64,000 bases of DNA, from positions 62,001-126,000 of the forward strand of contig NZ_QUHB01000002.1 in assembly GCF_003479405.1 (NCBI RefSeq). Direction: 5' to 3'. This document shows, one piece after another, positions 41,757-54,800 of this stretch (its first letter is position 1; each line of letters begins with the position of its first letter). Both the position numbers and the translations under genes were made by a program. The stretch is from Eubacterium sp. AF16-48. GTDB taxonomy: Bacteria; Bacillota; Clostridia; Lachnospirales; Lachnospiraceae. The notes under the pieces are model-generated. The model was given only the letters and a program-made list of their open reading frames with translations. It was not told the DNA's origin and made no database searches.

Positions 41757-43265
41757 GTGAGTGCGATTAGTGCAACAGATATAATCTCTATTATACAAAG
41801 TGAAATCGAAGGTTTTGATTTCAACGAAAATGGCGAAAAAGAAACAGGAACCGTTATATGGGTAGGCGATGGTATTGCAACCATATATGGAATCGAACAT
41901 GCCATGTATGGTGAGATTGTTGTTTTTGATAATGGAGTAAAAGGAATGGTTCAGGATATCCGTCAAAATGAAATCGGATGTATTTTGTTTGGACGTGATA
42001 CGGGAATCAAAGAAGGAACTAAGGTAGTAAGAACAAAGAAAAAAGCCGGAGTTCCGGCAGGAAAAGGTTTTATAGGCAGAGTTGTAAATGCATTGGGAGA
42101 ACCTATTGACGGAAAAGGAAACATAGAAGAAGAGGCATACATGCCGGTGGAAAATGAAGCTCCCGGCATTGTAGAGCGTAAATCAGTAGATACACCAATG
42201 GAAACAGGAATTTTGTCCATTGACTCAATGTTCCCTATTGGACGTGGTCAGAGAGAGTTGATTATCGGTGACAGACAGACAGGAAAGACATCCATTGCCA
42301 CAGATACCATAATCAATCAGAAGGGCAAGGATGTTATATGTATATATGTTGCCATTGGACAGAAGGCATCAACTGTAGCAAAGATAGTTTCAACGTTAGA
42401 AACTCATGGGGCAATGGATTATTCCATAGTAATGTTATCTACAGCCAGTGATGCAGCATCATTACAGTACATAGCACCATATGCAGGTACAGCCATGGCA
42501 GAGTATTTTATGCATCAGGGAAAAGACGTACTTATTGTATACGATGATTTATCAAAGCATGCGGTAGCATACAGAGCCATATCATTATTGTTAGAGCGTT
42601 CACCGGGACGTGAGGCATATCCGGGAGACGTATTCTACCTTCATTCAAGATTGTTGGAGCGTTCAAGTAAGTTAAGTGATGAATTAGGTGGCGGTTCCAT
42701 AACAGCCCTTCCTATTATTGAAACTCAGGCAGGAGATGTGTCAGCATATATTCCTACAAACGTCATTTCAATTACTGATGGTCAGATATTCCTTGAAAGC
42801 AACTTATTCTTCTCAGGTATGAGACCGGCAGTAAACGTTGGTCTTTCCGTATCCCGTGTAGGTGGTGCGGCACAGACTAAGGCAATGAAGAAAGCAGCAG
42901 GAAGCGTAAGAATTGATTTGGCACAGTATAGGGAAATGGAAGTGTTTACCCAGTTTTCATCAGATTTGGACGAAACTACAAAGAAACAGCTTAATCACGG
43001 AAAAGCTCTTATGGAATTATTGAAGCAGAAGCTGTGTAAGCCTTATTCATTACATGAAAAGGTTCTTATACTGCATATGGCAAATAATGGAGTTTTTGAT
43101 GATATTCCAACTGATGAAGTTAAGTCATATTGCGGAGAAGTATTAAATTATATTGATTTGAAGCATCCGGAAATTTCAGAGGAAATAGAGACCAAAAAAG
43201 ATTTATCAGATGAATTGTCAAAGGCAATATTAGCAGCAGCTGATGAATATAAGGCTACTAAGTAA
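41757..43265 (+). CDS. atpA: ATP synthase F1 subunit alpha
   Basis: The product is 502 aa with GTG start after GGGAGGTGAAATAA. The P-loop [15 protein letters not shown] is at about residues 169-183, with [19 protein letters not shown] and the arginine-finger region [20 protein letters not shown]. It is the non-catalytic nucleotide-binding subunit of the hexamer. Confidence 0.97.
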   Translation: MSAISATDIISIIQSEIEGFDFNENGEKETGTVIWVGDGIATIYGIEHAMYGEIVVFDNGVKGMVQDIRQNEIGCILFGRDTGIKEGTKVVRTKKKAGVPAGKGFIGRVVNALGEPIDGKGNIEEEAYMPVENEAPGIVERKSVDTPMETGILSIDSMFPIGRGQRELIIGDRQTGKTSIATDTIINQKGKDVICIYVAIGQKASTVAKIVSTLETHGAMDYSIVMLSTASDAASLQYIAPYAGTAMAEYFMHQGKDVLIVYDDLSKHAVAYRAISLLLERSPGREAYPGDVFYLHSRLLERSSKLSDELGGGSITALPIIETQAGDVSAYIPTNVISITDGQIFLESNLFFSGMRPAVNVGLSVSRVGGAAQTKAMKKAAGSVRIDLAQYREMEVFTQFSSDLDETTKKQLNHGKALMELLKQKLCKPYSLHEKVLILHMANNGVFDDIPTDEVKSYCGEVLNYIDLKHPEISEEIETKKDLSDELSKAILAAADEYKATK

Positions 43266-43297
43266 TTGATGGATTTTTGAAGTAAGAGAGGTCAGAA

Positions 43298-44182
43298 ATG
43301 GCAAACACAAAGGAAATTCAGGAGAGAATGGCGAGTATCAATGATACACTTAAAATAACAAATGCAATGTATATGATTTCCTCGTCAAAGTTAAAAAAAT
43401 CAAAGAAAATGCTGGAAGATACGGAACCTTATTTTTACGCGTTACAGTCTCAGATGGGGCGAATTTTAAGACATGTTCCGGATATGGAAAGCATATTTTT
43501 TAGAACAAGTGAAAAAAGTCCTGAAGAAAAGAGAGCCGGGTACATTGTTATTACGGCGGATAAAGGACTTGCAGGTTCATACAATCATAACATATTAAAA
43601 ATTGCAGAAGAACATCTGAAAAGTCAGAAGAAGCACAAGCTTTTTGTACTGGGAGAGGTAGGAAGGCATTATTTTGAAAAAAGAGGATGCCATATTGATA
43701 AGCAGTTTCATTACACAGTTCAGAATCCTACCTTAAACAGGGCAAGAAACATTACGGAGGAATTACTTCTTTCATATATAAAGGGTGAACTTGATGAAAT
43801 ATATATTATATATACAAAGATGGTTAGTCCCATAAAGGAAGAGGCGGAGCTTTTACAGTTACTTCCTCTTAAAAAAGCAGACTTTCAGGTTCAGATTCCG
43901 GCAGGAATACCTATAGAGCAGGTATCCTTCAGACCATCGCCGGAGGAGGTTATGAACAGAATTGTTCCAAGATATATTGAAGGTTTTGTATATGGTGCTT
44001 TAGTTGAAAGTTATTCCTGCGAACAAAATGCAAGAATGATGGCTATGGAAGCTGCAACTAAAAGTGCTAAAGATATGTTGCATGAATTAAGTATTTTATA
44101 CAATCGTGCAAGACAGGCTGCCATTACTCAGGAAATTACCGAGGTAATAGCAGGTGCAAAGTCTCAGAAAAAGAAAAAGTAG
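43298..44182 (+). CDS. atpG: ATP synthase F1 subunit gamma
   Basis: The product is 294 aa. The N-terminal helix (KEIQERMASINDTLKITNAM) and C-terminal helix (LSILYNRARQAAITQEITEV) form the rotor shaft coiled coil, with DKGLAGSYNHNI between. It rotates inside the alpha/beta hexamer and links it to the c ring. Confidence 0.95.
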   Translation: MANTKEIQERMASINDTLKITNAMYMISSSKLKKSKKMLEDTEPYFYALQSQMGRILRHVPDMESIFFRTSEKSPEEKRAGYIVITADKGLAGSYNHNILKIAEEHLKSQKKHKLFVLGEVGRHYFEKRGCHIDKQFHYTVQNPTLNRARNITEELLLSYIKGELDEIYIIYTKMVSPIKEEAELLQLLPLKKADFQVQIPAGIPIEQVSFRPSPEEVMNRIVPRYIEGFVYGALVESYSCEQNARMMAMEAATKSAKDMLHELSILYNRARQAAITQEITEVIAGAKSQKKKK

Positions 44183-44220
44183 CATAATACATAGAATTTA
44201 TCTACAGTTAAGATTCATAA

Positions 44221-45630
<1,410 letters not shown>

Positions 45631-45702
45631 TGTTACAAAATTGGCTTTTGATACTCACATCATAATACATTGTTTTCAAATGAAAACGGAATGGGGTAAC
45701 AT

Positions 45703-46116
45703 ATGGCAACAAATACATTTAATTTAAATATAATTGCCGCAAACAGAGTGTTCTTTTCGGGAAAATGCTCATCGGTTATTGTGCCGGCACATGACGGTCA
45801 GGAAGAAATTATGGCACACCATGAAAATATGGTAAGTGCCGTGGAAAATGGAGTCCTGAAGTTCAAAAAAGACGGAGAAAAAGACTATGAAACAGTTGTA
45901 GTTGGTGCAGGCTTTGTTGAAACCATAAATAACCGAGTTACGGTTTTGGTGGAAACTGCAGAGAGGCCGGAAGAAATCGATAAGGTAAGGGCTGAGGAAG
46001 CAAAAGAAAGAGCTCAGGAGCAATTGAGACAGAAGCAGAGTATCCAGGAGTATTACCACTCCAGAGCATCTCTTGCAAGAGCAATGACAAGACTTAAGGC
46101 TACAAGCGGTAAATAA
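45703..46116 (+). CDS. atpC: ATP synthase F1 subunit epsilon
   Basis: The product is 137 aa. A beta-sandwich (NTFNLNIIAANRVFFSGKCS, VVVGAGFVETINNRVTVLVE) is followed by a two-helix C-terminal domain (EEAKERAQEQLRQKQSIQEY) that can act as an inhibitory brake on ATP hydrolysis. Last gene of the operon; a terminator follows. Confidence 0.93.
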   Translation: MATNTFNLNIIAANRVFFSGKCSSVIVPAHDGQEEIMAHHENMVSAVENGVLKFKKDGEKDYETVVVGAGFVETINNRVTVLVETAERPEEIDKVRAEEAKERAQEQLRQKQSIQEYYHSRASLARAMTRLKATSGK

Positions 46117-46148
46117 TTTACGAATGAAATGATATAAAGAATTAATTT

Positions 46149-46203
46149 AGCAGTTGGAGTGTTAATGGTGAAATATCCATTAAATACCACAACTGCTTTT
46201 TTT
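46149..46203 (+). terminator. Terminator of the atp operon
   Basis: AGCAGTTG (46149-46156) pairs with CAACTGCT (46190-46197). A nested hairpin TAATGG...CCATTA lies inside, and a run of T follows to 46203. Confidence 0.85.
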
Positions 46204-46330
46204 ATAAAAGTTGAAAATAACGTGGGAACACATTGAAAAAAGAAACAATTATAAAATTAGAAGCCTTTAATAAGAAAAAACAACATTATATAATTTATGT
46301 ATATTATTATCATAAGAGAGGAGAGTTGTT

Positions 46331-49300
46331 ATGAAGAATAGAATATTGGCTTATATAGTAATTATTGCCACGGTTTTTCAGATGTTTTCAGGGATATCCC
46401 ATGACTTTAAAAGTATGAATGTAATGGCGGATGAAAATGAATTATCACAACCGAAAATGGTTGATGGTACATATCAGATTTCAAGTGCAAAGGAATTAAT
46501 GTGGGCAAAAGAAAATCCCGGTAAGGACTATATACTTACTAGTGACATTGATTTATCAGGATATGAAAATTTTCAGGGAATTGGAACTGAAACAGAACCT
46601 TATTCAGGGGAATTTAATGGAAATGGACATTCTATAAAGATAGGAATTAACAGGACGGATTCAACGGAGAAAATAGAGAAAATAGGCCTGTTTAATTATG
46701 TTTCAGGAGAAATACATAATTTGGTTGTTACAGGAAGTATAAATGTTTCTGTGGCAGGTGGATATGTAGGAGGAATTTCAGCTGTACTATTAGGAGGATA
46801 TATATATGACTGTACAACGGATGTAGCAATTAATGCCACAGGAACGAAAGAGGCGCTAAATGTAGGTGGAATAGCAGGAGGTGTGAAAAATGAACAAAAG
46901 GAAAGTACCATTGAAAATTCTGTGAATAATGGTGAGATAAATGTTAATGCCATGTCAGCCCAAAGAGGGGAAAATGATTATAACAACGGTACATCAGGAG
47001 CTGTTGGCGGAATAGTAGGGTTAGTGGTTGCTAAAAGTGGTGTTAAAGTAGCAAGAACCATTAATAATGGTGAGATTATTGTAAATGGTGGTAAGGACAA
47101 TATAGGTGGAATTGTGGGACAAACTTCCGTTAATGAAAATTCTACATATGTTGATATAAGTTATTGTGCCAATAAAGGTAATATAGAGGTATATAAAACA
47201 GAAGGGGAAAGAGCAGCAGGAATTATAGGATATGTTAAGAGTGGAAAAATAAGATATTGTTATAATGTGGGAAATGTAGTGGAATACACTGATAATGGAA
47301 ATACATTGGCAAGAAACGGATATGGAAATTATTTTGGAATATTTGGTTATGCAAACCTGTCGTCTTATAACAAGTTGTCTGTATTATATTGTTATAATGC
47401 CAGTGAGAAAAAACTTGAGGCAGAAATATGTGTAGTTAGAAATCCTTCTAATGGAGAATTTAAAAATTTCTATATGTCAGGCAGAAGTGAATATGAAACA
47501 GAATTAAATAGTAATGCAACAGCAGGTACAGCAGGAGAAACATTTCAAAATTCAACTGAATTGTATAATAAAATAACAGCTTATACTGAGGGTGCAAGTG
47601 CCTATAGGAAAAACAGTCAGGGGGGTTATCCGGTGCTTTATTTTGAAAAAAACGCTGTATATGAAAGCAATCCCACAGATAATGATACAGTAGATGTTAA
47701 GTTAGAAAATATGCCAAAATACATTGACGGAGTGGTTTCTGATAACATTTATAATTGTGGCCCGGGTATGGCAAGTGATGAAAATGGAACCACATCAGAG
47801 GATGCAAAGATGGTTGTAATAAAAGATACAAGTAGGAGCACTTTTGAGGATTATGTAGACAAGTTAGTGTGCAGAGGGTACGGGAAAACGAGCAAGAGAG
47901 AGATGGAAAACAATATGTATTATACTTTAACTAAAGCCGGACGTATATACTATATATATTATACTTATAGTAAAAATGAAGTAAGGGTAATATGCGATTA
48001 TGCTTCAAATACATTGCTTTCAAACATCAGCACAAAACTGACAGGTGACAGTGAAACAGAAATGTATATGTATAGCATAGATTACACTAAAGGAGAATCA
48101 ACTACCAGTGTAACGGATTACTGGCAGATAGATTGTGGTATGATGTTTATAATAAAGCTGGCAGATAACAGTCTGTTCTTAATTGACAGTGGACATGAAA
48201 GGCAGTCATCAAAGGAGGCAATGGCAGCTGAACTTAATTTTATGAGGAAAATAACAAATACCTCCGAAAATGATAAAGTTAAAATAAGAGGATGGTTTTT
48301 CTCACATGCTCATGGAGATCACGTTTTTGGGGCACATCAATTTGTAACAATGTATCATGACTACATCGATGTGGAAAGTGTGTTGTTTAATTTCCCGGCA
48401 TATGGAGTTGTAGGTGGTTATGATGGGGGAACCTTTAAAATGAAAAAGGCATTTAACACATATTTTCCAAATGTTAATCATGTATCTCTTCATACAGGAC
48501 AGAGGTTTTCAATGCAGGGGGTTAATTTTGACGTAATGTGTACTCATGAAGATTGGGTAGGTACTGATGGAAAAACCACTTTAGGCGGTGACATGAATAC
48601 AGCATCCACAGTGCTTAAGATTACAATAAACGGAAAGAGTCTTATGTTGCTAGGGGATATTACAAAAAGTGACCAATTGGAAAAAATGTACGGAAATGAG
48701 CTAAAAAGTGATATGGTTCAGGTTGCCCATCATGGATATAACCGCCTTACATCTTTATATAAAGCCATTGGTGCAAAATATGCTATATGTCCTAATTCGG
48801 AAGAAAATGCAGGGCTTAATAGCGGTAACAAACAAAAATTGCAGGATATTTTAGATGCAGGTGCAACTAAAGCAATATTTGCAGGGGAATATACCTACAA
48901 AATAACAACAGATAACGGAATACAAATGAGTACCTATGATAATTATAGAAAAGAGCTGGGAATAGATTTTGATGCACCAGGAGGTAATTTAAGCGAAGTA
49001 AATGGGAAAAATGCCGTAATAGGAAGTGATAGTGATATTGAAAAGGGAAAAAAATTAAGAGATGAGTTAATAACAGTGTCTGTAAATGGTTCACCGGTAT
49101 CATCAAAGAATGCAGGAAATGCCATAAGAACAGAAAATGCATATATGGCATTTGACGGTTCAACATCCACGAAATATTGTACGGAAACCATACCGGCAAA
49201 TATAAAGTGGAAGACAACTAAACCGGTTTCCATAGATGAATATGTTTTATACACTGCAAATGACACACAAAATAATCCTGGAAGAAATCCCGTAAAATGG

Positions 49301-50035
49301 ATATTAAAGGGTTCAAATGATGGAAAAAACTGGAATATAATTGATGCTGTGTCAGATGGAAATTTACCGGCTAAAAATTATACAGGAACTATTTTTAAAT
49401 CAAAGAATCCGGGAAAGTATTGCTATTTCGCAATTTGCTTTTTGGAAATAAACAGTGGAAACATATTACAGTTATCAGAAATTGAACTAATAGAGAATCA
49501 GCAGCAAAACATATCAGATAAGGTTAATGTTCAGGGATTTCAGATTAGCAATGTATTAAAGGGAATTAGAACAGTATCCACCGTGGAGCCGCAAATAGAC
49601 GGCATGGAAGTGACTGAATTTGGCAACGTTTACGGTGTAGATGAAAATGGTGTAAGTGAAGATGATATGTATGTTGGAAGTGAAAGTAAATATATTTCCA
49701 CAGTGAAGGCGACAGAAAATGGAATTATTAATAAACAGTATTCATCATCTGAAACGGCTGTAAATTATGTTATGACAATGTGTGACAACGGAACAACAGT
49801 GGCTGCATATACAAGAAAGTATTATGTAAGAGCTTATGCAAAACTATCTGATGGTAGTTACCTTTATAGTAAAGTATATAGTTATTCCATATATGATGTG
49901 GCAAAAAAACTATATGATAATGCATTAATGTCTACATATGCAGGTCACAGGTATTTATATGAGGATATATTAACAGTTGTTGATAGTAATTACAAAGAAG
50001 TAAAGTATAATTGGGGAGGAACTATAGCAAGATAA
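46331..50035 (+). CDS. Large secreted protein: GLUG repeats, metallo-beta-lactamase domain, F5/8C domain
   Basis: The product is 1234 aa. A signal peptide occupies about residues 1-34 (ILAYIVIIATVFQMFSGI). Residues about 75-400 carry GLUG-type repeats (GGIAGGVKNEQKESTIENSV; GGIVGQTSVNENSTYVDISY). A metallo-beta-lactamase fold spans about 600-860, with the metal motif FFSHAHGDHVFGAHQF near residue 658 and a second histidine site in VQVAHHGYNRLTSLY, as in ComEC-like hydrolases. Residues about 915-1055 are an F5/8 type C (discoidin) carbohydrate-binding domain (AYMAFDGSTSTKYCTETIPA). It is probably an extracellular phosphodiesterase or nuclease-like enzyme bound to a glycan. No sortase motif seen. 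The substrate is unknown. Confidence 0.8.
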   Translation: MKNRILAYIVIIATVFQMFSGISHDFKSMNVMADENELSQPKMVDGTYQISSAKELMWAKENPGKDYILTSDIDLSGYENFQGIGTETEPYSGEFNGNGHSIKIGINRTDSTEKIEKIGLFNYVSGEIHNLVVTGSINVSVAGGYVGGISAVLLGGYIYDCTTDVAINATGTKEALNVGGIAGGVKNEQKESTIENSVNNGEINVNAMSAQRGENDYNNGTSGAVGGIVGLVVAKSGVKVARTINNGEIIVNGGKDNIGGIVGQTSVNENSTYVDISYCANKGNIEVYKTEGERAAGIIGYVKSGKIRYCYNVGNVVEYTDNGNTLARNGYGNYFGIFGYANLSSYNKLSVLYCYNASEKKLEAEICVVRNPSNGEFKNFYMSGRSEYETELNSNATAGTAGETFQNSTELYNKITAYTEGASAYRKNSQGGYPVLYFEKNAVYESNPTDNDTVDVKLENMPKYIDGVVSDNIYNCGPGMASDENGTTSEDAKMVVIKDTSRSTFEDYVDKLVCRGYGKTSKREMENNMYYTLTKAGRIYYIYYTYSKNEVRVICDYASNTLLSNISTKLTGDSETEMYMYSIDYTKGESTTSVTDYWQIDCGMMFIIKLADNSLFLIDSGHERQSSKEAMAAELNFMRKITNTSENDKVKIRGWFFSHAHGDHVFGAHQFVTMYHDYIDVESVLFNFPAYGVVGGYDGGTFKMKKAFNTYFPNVNHVSLHTGQRFSMQGVNFDVMCTHEDWVGTDGKTTLGGDMNTASTVLKITINGKSLMLLGDITKSDQLEKMYGNELKSDMVQVAHHGYNRLTSLYKAIGAKYAICPNSEENAGLNSGNKQKLQDILDAGATKAIFAGEYTYKITTDNGIQMSTYDNYRKELGIDFDAPGGNLSEVNGKNAVIGSDSDIEKGKKLRDELITVSVNGSPVSSKNAGNAIRTENAYMAFDGSTSTKYCTETIPANIKWKTTKPVSIDEYVLYTANDTQNNPGRNPVKWILKGSNDGKNWNIIDAVSDGNLPAKNYTGTIFKSKNPGKYCYFAICFLEINSGNILQLSEIELIENQQQNISDKVNVQGFQISNVLKGIRTVSTVEPQIDGMEVTEFGNVYGVDENGVSEDDMYVGSESKYISTVKATENGIINKQYSSSETAVNYVMTMCDNGTTVAAYTRKYYVRAYAKLSDGSYLYSKVYSYSIYDVAKKLYDNALMSTYAGHRYLYEDILTVVDSNYKEVKYNWGGTIAR

Positions 50036-50086
50036 ATAACAAAAAAAGTGGTATAATGAAGTCATAAAAATTAAGGGAGATAAGTT

Positions 50087-50527
50087 ATGACCGATATTAA
50101 CACAGATACAATAAAAAACATGATTAACCTGGCAATAGAGCAGATAAAATATTCATACGCCCCTTACTCTGATTTTAAGGTAGGAGCGGTGCTCATGTCA
50201 AAAACAGGAAAGTTATACACGGGATGTAATATTGAAAATGCGGCATACACTCCTACAAACTGTGCTGAACGTACGGCATTTTTTAAAGCCATAAGTCAGG
50301 GAGAAAGGGAGTTTATGGGAATATGCATTGTTGGGGGAAAAGGAGGAAAAATAGAAGAGATGACAGCACCATGTGGCGTTTGCAGGCAGGTGATGATGGA
50401 ATTTTGTAATCCTGAATCATTTGAAATAATATTGGCAGTTAATGAGAATAATTATAAAATATTCAAATTAAAGGAAATATTACCCTTGGGATTTGGCCCT
50501 GAGAATATAAGGAGGAAACAAAAATGA
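50087..50527 (+). CDS. cdd: Cytidine deaminase
   Basis: The product is 146 aa. The zinc and catalytic motifs are NIENAAYTPTNCAERTAFFK (Cys and catalytic Glu) and TAPCGVCRQVMMEF (two Cys). It converts (deoxy)cytidine to (deoxy)uridine. It overlaps deoB by 4 nt, making a nucleoside-salvage operon. Confidence 0.96.
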   Translation: MTDINTDTIKNMINLAIEQIKYSYAPYSDFKVGAVLMSKTGKLYTGCNIENAAYTPTNCAERTAFFKAISQGEREFMGICIVGGKGGKIEEMTAPCGVCRQVMMEFCNPESFEIILAVNENNYKIFKLKEILPLGFGPENIRRKQK

Positions 50528-51648
50528 AGAGAGTGTTTTTAATTGTTTTAGACAGCTTTGGAATAGGGGAGGCACCGGATGCTGATAAATTCGGAGACGT
50601 AGGAGCCAATACTCTTAGAACCATAAGTGGCAGTCCTAAATTTAACTGCCCCAATATGACTAAACTTGGATTGTTTAATGTTGAAGGTACGGATTATAAG
50701 GAAGGCGTTGAAAATCCAATAGGAATGTATGGAAAAATGCAGGAAGAAAGCATGGGAAAGGATACTATTATTGGACACTGGGAATTAGCAGGACTTGTAA
50801 GTCATAAACCTATGCCAACTTTCCCACAGGGCTTTCCGGATAGTTTTGTAAAAGAATTTGAAAAGAAAACAGGAAGAAAATGCTTATGCAACAAGCCATA
50901 TTCAGGAACGGAGGTAATAAAGGATTATGGTGAGGAGCATATGAAAACGGGAGCGTTGATTTTGTACACCAGTGCAGATAGTGTGTGTCAGATTGCAGCT
51001 AATGAGTCAATAGTTCCTGTAGAAGAATTATATGAATATTGCCGTATGGCAAGAGAAATGCTAACAGGAGATATGGCTGTGGGAAGAGTTATTGCAAGAC
51101 CTTTTGATGGTACGAATAAGGATGATTTTAAACGTACCACCAGACGTCATGATTTTGCATTGTCTCCATTTGCGGATACAATGCTTGACAAGATAACTAA
51201 TTCCGGAAAAGAAGTTATAAGCATTGGAAAAATTGTTGATATTTTTAATAACAGAGGAATAACTAAATTTTATCGCACCACAGGAAATCAGGAGGGAATG
51301 GAAAAAATCGCTCAGGTTGCAAAAGAAGATTTTAACGGCTTGTGTTTCCTTAATCTAGTTGACTTTGATATGCTGTATGGTCACAGAAGAAATATTGAAG
51401 GTTACGCTAATGCGGCAACGGAGTTTGACAGATTTTTAGGTGGATTTATGGAACAGTTAAGGGATGAGGATTTGCTGATAATTACAGCCGACCATGGCTG
51501 TGATCCGGCGTTTACAATGACTACGGATCACACAAGAGAATACGTTCCTTTGCTAATTTACAATAAAAATATTAAACCGAAAAATCTTGGAATAATAAAG
51601 GGATTTTCTTATGTTTCAAAGGTAGTATGTGAAAGTCTTAACATTTAA
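50524..51648 (+). CDS. deoB: Phosphopentomutase
   Basis: The product is 374 aa, of the alkaline-phosphatase superfamily. Metal-binding motifs are VLDSFGIGEAPDADKFGDVG at the N-terminus, LVDFDMLYGHRRNIEGYA, and ITADHGCDPAFTMTTDHTRE at the C-terminus. It isomerises (deoxy)ribose-1-phosphate to the 5-phosphate, feeding nucleoside sugar into central metabolism. Confidence 0.96.
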   Translation: MKRVFLIVLDSFGIGEAPDADKFGDVGANTLRTISGSPKFNCPNMTKLGLFNVEGTDYKEGVENPIGMYGKMQEESMGKDTIIGHWELAGLVSHKPMPTFPQGFPDSFVKEFEKKTGRKCLCNKPYSGTEVIKDYGEEHMKTGALILYTSADSVCQIAANESIVPVEELYEYCRMAREMLTGDMAVGRVIARPFDGTNKDDFKRTTRRHDFALSPFADTMLDKITNSGKEVISIGKIVDIFNNRGITKFYRTTGNQEGMEKIAQVAKEDFNGLCFLNLVDFDMLYGHRRNIEGYANAATEFDRFLGGFMEQLRDEDLLIITADHGCDPAFTMTTDHTREYVPLLIYNKNIKPKNLGIIKGFSYVSKVVCESLNI

Positions 51649-51837
51649 AAAAATAACACTGAAATAAAAATATTACACCTTATATAATCATAGTATCTGG
51701 TATAAGATAAAGCTATATTGAGGTAGCATAAAGGGCGGAATTTGAGTACAATATTTATTTTTTACAGGTCACATAAAAAGTGATTATTAGAGAAAAAAGG
51801 AGGAAGTACATAGCAGATTTAGTTGTGGAAAGATATT

Positions 51838-54800
51838 ATGAGAAGGAGAGTTAAAAAAGGTGTAGCCATTATGCTGTCATTAACACTGGCAGTGGGATAT
51901 CCTAATGTTTTTAGTAATGGAACAAATAATGTTAAGGCAGATGAAAACATAGGAAGTATTTCAGACAAAATTTCCGGAACATGGTCTTATGAGGCTAACG
52001 GACAGGAGATAGTTAAGACTAATGAAATGCTGACAAAGTATTTACCAACTATTGCAAATAAAGGCATAACACGTTTTACAACAGATAATTATGATAAAAA
52101 CAACGCTGCACTTGATATAGGCGGATGGTCCACATCTATGCTTTGGAGTTATTTGAATCCAAGTGAAAACGGAAGAGGCAATGTCTTTGGAAACAGCACA
52201 TATGCAATACCGTTGTCATATAAGGCAACATCCACGGGAATGTACGTTACAAAGCCAAGTACAATAAGGGTTGAAACTACATTGCTTATGAATCAGCCGG
52301 AAGATGGCTCATTGACGGATTTTGTTATTGGTTCGGGAAATGCAGATAAAAGTGAAGTTGATAAAGAGACGGAATGGTCTACAGATGTTATGTTAGGCTC
52401 CATGAAAATGACAATGGTTCAGGGAAGTCCTTTTGCGTTTATACAGACTGAAAATAAATCAAATGTTACTTTAACAAGAAAGAGGGTATCCCTTCCAAGT
52501 GGGGTATCATATTTTGATGGTTCAGACTTAAGTAGTTCAACAATGGTTGTACTTAGGGTTTTTGATAATCAGGATGATGCTACAGGGTACAGCAATTATG
52601 ATTACTATGCATTGTATTTGCCAAAGGGAGCGAAGTTAAGCCAGAGTGGTACTGACAATGTTAATGGTATCGGACAGCTTAACGTGGAATTCCCAAGTAC
52701 GGACAGGTCATATTGTTCATTTGCATGGCTTTGTGAAAGTAAAGGACAAAATGATGGAGAAGCAGAAAAAATAGCCAAATTATATGAAAAGTATGCATAC
52801 AATTTTGTAACTGATACTGAAACAAGCTATTCTTATAATGATAAAACATCTACATTAACTACTAATTACAAATACACATTAGATAAAAAAGAAGAAAGCA
52901 CGGCAGATGGAACGGTAATGGGTATACTTCCTCATCAGTACAAAAATATGACAGGTTATACATATTTAGATAATGAGGCAAGAACCATAAGGGGTAATAT
53001 GAAATATTTAGTAGGAGACAGTTACTCTACTAATTTAAAATATTCAGGAATATTACCCTCAATGCCTTCTATTTATACATCAGACCATGATGAGTTAGCA
53101 GGCTATGTAAAAGATTTTATGGAAGAGTACGGTCCTACAGATACAAAGGTTACTAAAGAAGAATATGGCGAGAATACCTATGACACAGGAAAGAAAATGA
53201 ATCGTGCCATTCAGGTAATGGAGGCAGCAGAGGAATGCGGAGATACTGACAGTGCCAATAAGCTTTTAAAGGGATTAGAGGCAGAATTGTCAGATTGGTT
53301 CACATATTCAGGAGAAGATGATACTAAGTATTTCTACTATGACAGTGATGTTGGAAGTTTGTTGGGATTCCCACAGGCATATTATACAGTTGACGGTTTA
53401 ACGGATCATCATTTTCATTATGGATATTTTATACAGGCAGCAGCACAGGTTACATTAAGAGATCCGGACTTTGCGAAGAAATACGGAAATGTAATTGATG
53501 AACTAATTGGTGATATTGCAACGGAAACGAAAAATTCACCAACTGCAAGGTATCCTTTCCTGAGACAGTTTTCCACATGGGAAGGTCATTCATGGGCATC
53601 AGGACATGCTAATTTTGCAGATGGAAACAACCAGGAGTCCAGTTCAGAAGCAATTAATGCATGGGCAGCACTTATTTTATATGGTGAGGCAACCCATAAT
53701 GACAAACTTACAAAAGAAGGAATTTATTTATATCAGACAGAAATTTCAGCAGTAAACAGTTATTGGTTTGATATAGATGGTGATGTACTTGATGATGCAT
53801 ATAAGCAGACTTCAGCAGGTGATTCATCCCTTCCAAAGTATATCCAGGCATCAATGGTTTGGGGTGGAAAATACACATATGCAGCATGGTGGACAGCTGA
53901 GCCGTTGCAGATTCAGGGAATAAATATTTTGCCTATGACATCAGCGTCCTTCTATTATGCAGCAAACACGGATTACATAAAGAATAACTGGAAAACAGCT
54001 AACATTAATGAATCATCATTTGTTGGTGATGATAAAAATACAAAACGTTGGAATGAAATATGGAGTGAATATCTTGCCATAGCAGACCCGTCAGCAGCAA
54101 TGGATTACTTTGATGTGGATTGTGATCCGGAGGCAGGGGAATCAAAGGCTCATGCATTCCATTATATAAATGCACTGGATAAAGCAGGAACACCTGATTT
54201 ATCCATAACAAGTGATAACCCTCTTAGTTGTGCATTTAAAAACAGCGACGGTGAGATAACATATGTTACATATAATGCAGATGATACTACAAAAACAGTA
54301 ACATTTTCAGATGGAACAACAGTAGAAGCACCACCTAAAAAGATGACTACCGTTTCTGACTCTGCAGGTGAGGTGTCAGGTAAGGCAACATATACAATTG
54401 AACACTATTTGCAAAAGGCTGATGGAACATACACGTTATTCAATGCAGAGAAAAAGTCAGCGAAGATAGGAAAGGAAGTTACAGCTGTGGAACAGAAGTA
54501 TTCAGGTTATACACTGGATAAAAATGCTGAAGGAACGGTTTTATCAGGAGTAGTTGACAAAGACGGAGGATTGGTATTAAGACTTTATTACAATATTTCA
54601 CAGGAAAGACCGACAATGCCTGCAGAAGATGAAAACAAGTATACAAAGCTTGGCACCAGCAATGGAATTGATATATACTATTATGTGTTAAGAAATGACT
54701 TTGGCGCAGCAATAAAGCTTCTTGATGCAGGAAAGACATTTTATGTAGAGTATTCCGGTGAATACAATTCAGGAAATACAAAAGCCTGGGTTAATAAGAC

